DNA of 64,000 bases from Natronorubrum bangense (GTDB lineage: Archaea > Halobacteriota > Halobacteria > Halobacteriales > Natrialbaceae): assembly GCF_004799645.1 (NCBI RefSeq), contig NZ_CP031305.1:1054001-1118000 (forward strand), written 5' to 3'. The notes under the pieces were generated by a model, which did no database searches, had not been told where the DNA came from, and saw only the letters and a list, made by a program, of their open reading frames with translations. The translations under genes and the position numbers were made by a program. Below are positions 62,165 to 64,000 of the stretch, piece by piece (the first letter of the stretch is position 1; each line of letters starts with the position of its first letter).

Positions 62165-63308
62165 GAACGACGGCGACCCAGCGTTGCCGACCGACGGCCC
62201 GGTCGACGACGTCCTCGAGCACGTCGGCGCGGAGACCGACGCACCGCTTGCTGCGATCGTCGCAAAGCCACGCACCGAAACAGCCATGCAGTCGCTTCGC
62301 GCCGAGGGCGTCTACGACGACTCGAGGCGGGTTCGCGAGGACGGCCCGGAGCGGGTCGCCCTCCCCGTGACGGCGCCGCCGACCGACACGCGCGTCCTCG
62401 AGGTGGTGCGCCAACTCGAGCCCGAAATCCGGAATCCAGATCTCGAGGGCATGCTGGCCGACCGAGGGTGGAACGATGACGCGCTCGAGTCGGTTCCGGG
62501 TTCGTGGGCCGTCATCGGCTCGGTGATCCTCCTAACGGTGCCCGACGACTGTCACGACGAGACGGCGCTGGCCGAAGCCTTGCTCGAGATCCACGGCGAA
62601 GCCGACAGCGTGCTGGCAGACGAAGGGATCGCAAACAACGGCGACGCTGGCACCTATCGCGAGCCACGCACGCGTCTGCTTGCTGGCGCGCGAGATACCG
62701 AGACGATCCACACGGAACACGGAACGCGCTATGGGCTCGACCCCGCGAAAGTCATGTTCTCACCGGGGAATCAGGCCGAACGCGCTCGAATGGGCGAGCA
62801 CGTCGAGCCAGACGAGCACGTCTTCGACATGTTCGCTGGCATCGGCTACTTCACCCTCCCGATGGCACGGGCCGGCGCGCGAGTGACGGCAACCGAACTC
62901 AATTCCACGGCCTTTCGCTACCTGCTCGAGAACGCCATGTTGAACGACGTTACCGAGCGGGTCGACGCCTATATGACCGACTGCCGCGAGATCGCCGGCG
63001 AGGTCGACGCCGATCGGGTCGTGATGGGGTACTATGGTCGTGCGGACGAGTCGGACGACGACGCCCACGGGACCAGGACCGACGAGGCCCACGAGTTCCT
63101 GCCGAGTGCGCTCGAGGCGCTCGTCCCCGGCGGCGTCGTCCACTACCACGAGGCGACGCCGGAGCCGCAGCTCTGGGATCGCCCGATAGCGCGCCTCGAG
63201 GCGGCGGGCGAGGCGGCTGGCAGGGACCTCGAAATCCTCGAGAAACGCCGTGTCAAGAGTCACAGCGCTGGCGTGGAACACGTCGTCGTCGACGCCCGAT
63301 TCGAGTAG
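62157..63308 (+). CDS. tRNA wyosine methyltransferase-fold enzyme (Taw2/Trm5-like)
   Basis: A 383-residue Rossmann-fold tRNA enzyme. An N-terminal domain of ~180 residues precedes GTRYGLDPAKVMFSPGNQAE and SAM motif I VFDMFAGIGYFTLP, then ATELNS and DRVVMGYYG. The MGY-type motif IV, instead of Trm5's NLP, favours Taw2, which transfers the aminocarboxypropyl group of SAM to wyosine at G37 of tRNAPhe; Trm5 remains possible. The start overlaps nmd3 by 8 nt, suggesting coupled translation. Ends 12 nt before a palindromic repeat. Confidence 0.85.
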   Translation: MRENDGDPALPTDGPVDDVLEHVGAETDAPLAAIVAKPRTETAMQSLRAEGVYDDSRRVREDGPERVALPVTAPPTDTRVLEVVRQLEPEIRNPDLEGMLADRGWNDDALESVPGSWAVIGSVILLTVPDDCHDETALAEALLEIHGEADSVLADEGIANNGDAGTYREPRTRLLAGARDTETIHTEHGTRYGLDPAKVMFSPGNQAERARMGEHVEPDEHVFDMFAGIGYFTLPMARAGARVTATELNSTAFRYLLENAMLNDVTERVDAYMTDCREIAGEVDADRVVMGYYGRADESDDDAHGTRTDEAHEFLPSALEALVPGGVVHYHEATPEPQLWDRPIARLEAAGEAAGRDLEILEKRRVKSHSAGVEHVVVDARFE

Positions 63309-63320
63309 CGCCGACGCTGT

Positions 63321-63404
63321 TATAGTAGCCACTGAAACGATTTACACACGCCTCGCACAGCCATCGTGCGATGCGGTGTGCATTGATTTTCAGTTGTTAC
63401 TATA
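63321..63404. repeat. palindromic ~80-bp repeat element, copy 2
   Basis: The outer arms TATAGTAGCCACTGAAA (63321-63337) and TTTCAGTTGTTACTATA (63388-63404) are inverted repeats matching at 14-15 of 17 positions. Inner arms CACACGCCTCGCAC and GTGCGATGCGGTGTG extend the stem, so the whole segment can form one long hairpin. It matches the copy at 3801-3877. It starts 12 nt after the Taw2-like stop codon. Confidence 0.8.
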
Positions 63405-63464
63405 GGTGCCGACTGGCGGCCGAACGTCGTGACATTCATGCTGGCGGAGTGAGTGATACCACGT

Positions 63465-63551
63465 ATGGACAGAAACCAGTTCATCGCCCTGACGTTCGCG
63501 TTCCTGATGGTCTCTTCGATGGTCGCCTGGGGCGCGCTCGCGGCGTTCTGA
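63465..63551 (+). CDS. 28-residue single-helix membrane peptide
   Basis: This short gene reads ATG to TGA: a polar start MDRNQF followed by one uninterrupted hydrophobic helix (IALTFAFLMVSSMVAWGALA) and a Phe end. I recall near-identical tiny peptides (MDRNQFIALTFA...) annotated in many haloarchaea, so I think it is a real, conserved protein; function unknown. It lies between the repeat element and the helicase, on the opposite strand to the latter. Confidence 0.7.
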   Translation: MDRNQFIALTFAFLMVSSMVAWGALAAF

Positions 63552-63637
63552 ATCGGTTTTCGACCATCGACCGCTCTTGGGGAGCGACAGCTCACCGCCA
63601 CGAGACTCGTGTTTCTTTCGAAATTCAGACCGCTCGA

Positions 63638-64000
63638 TCAGCCGTCCGTATCCCAGACGTCGGCCAGCGGACTCGAGGACGACGACCGTCCCGACCGCCG
63701 AGAGCGCGAGCGCGTCCGTCGCGAGCGCCCCGTTTGCTCGCCACCGCTGTCTCCTCGAGTCCCACCACTGTCGCCAGCGATCGCTGCGGACGGGTCGAAC
63801 GCTGGCAGATCCGGCTGCCCCATTCGGTCGACCTGCACCGCGAACCAGTCGGGCATGTCCGTTCGTGCACGTTCGAACAGATCGAGGAGGCTCGAGTCGG
63901 CGAGATACGTCGCCCCATAATCGTCGGGCGCACGGACAACGCGGCCGCAGGCCTGAATGACGGTCCGCAGCGCGGTTCGGTAGTACCACGCCCACTGGCC
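63638..64000 (-). CDS. XPD/Rad3-like ATP-dependent DNA helicase (C-terminal end only)
   Basis: The frame enters from the right edge and stops at 63638; 120 residues are visible. It starts GQWAWYYRTALRTVIQACGR, then VVRAPDDYGATYLADSSLLD: the Q-x-x-GR-x-x-R helicase motif VI of Rad3/DinG-type superfamily 2 helicases. The C-terminal tail is Arg/Ser-rich and probably disordered. It likely acts in DNA repair. The N-terminal domains lie outside the window. Confidence 0.88.
   Translation of the reverse strand, partial: GQWAWYYRTALRTVIQACGRVVRAPDDYGATYLADSSLLDLFERARTDMPDWFAVQVDRMGQPDLPAFDPSAAIAGDSGGTRGDSGGEQTGRSRRTRSRSRRSGRSSSSSPLADVWDTDG

Overview
The window is a gene-dense, GC-rich stretch of a haloarchaeal chromosome, most likely from the Natrialbaceae (Natrinema, Haloterrigena or Natronorubrum type; the genus cannot be fixed from this sequence alone). 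The evidence is archaeal information-processing genes (RadA, eIF6, ribosomal proteins S6e, L18Ae, L31e and L39e, prefoldin alpha, NMD3, FtsY), strongly acidic proteins, haloarchaea-only families (HalOD1 output domain, DUF5807-like, DUF424, PspAB), Tat-type lipoprotein signals, and TATA boxes 25-32 nt before start codons with almost no leader. I see no rRNA, tRNA, CRISPR array, insertion sequence or prophage.

Layout. 1-8.3 kb: end of an AAA ATPase with a His-Asp tail, a PHP phosphoesterase, a universal stress protein, a DHH phosphoesterase, a minus-strand block (Bax-inhibitor-like protein, two small haloarchaeal proteins, S6e), then a TetR regulator coupled to an unknown protein. 8.4-13.3 kb: amino-acid permease, class III aminotransferase, glutaryl-CoA dehydrogenase-like enzyme and an Lrp regulator, which look like an amino-acid degradation locus. 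13.5-26 kb: beta-CASP RNase, transporters, an aldolase, a PD-(D/E)XK protein, 6-phosphogluconate dehydrogenase, a dUTPase-like enzyme and small proteins. 26.2-28.1 kb: aconitase. 28.4-37.7 kb: a four-gene PotABCD-like importer divergent from two crotonases, an ADP-forming acyl-CoA synthetase and a nitrilase-family amidase, followed by a second Lrp regulator. 38.5-43.1 kb: the archaeal ftsY-pfdA-L18Ae / eIF6-L31e-L39e translation cluster, split by two unrelated genes. 43.3-50 kb: a Tat-exported HExxH protein, ThpR, a molybdate/tungstate importer and a FAD oxidoreductase. 50-64 kb: TPR and DUF424 proteins, an ABC-2 exporter, SufS and SufU, RadA, a PQQ-propeller protein, HtpX-PspAB, NMD3, a Taw2-like tRNA enzyme, a 28-residue membrane peptide and the end of an XPD-like helicase.

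How the genes may work together. The aminotransferase/GCDH locus and the importer/CoA-ligase/nitrilase operon, each with its own Lrp regulator, together hold several steps expected for a lysine/5-aminovalerate or polyamine-type degradation route; this is a hypothesis. Other observations worth a second look are a roughly 80-bp palindromic element present twice at opposite ends of the window, several near-perfect inverted repeats between TATA box and start codon, an unlisted 48-residue double-CxxC zinc protein, and the PD-(D/E)XK and HExxH proteins of unknown role.
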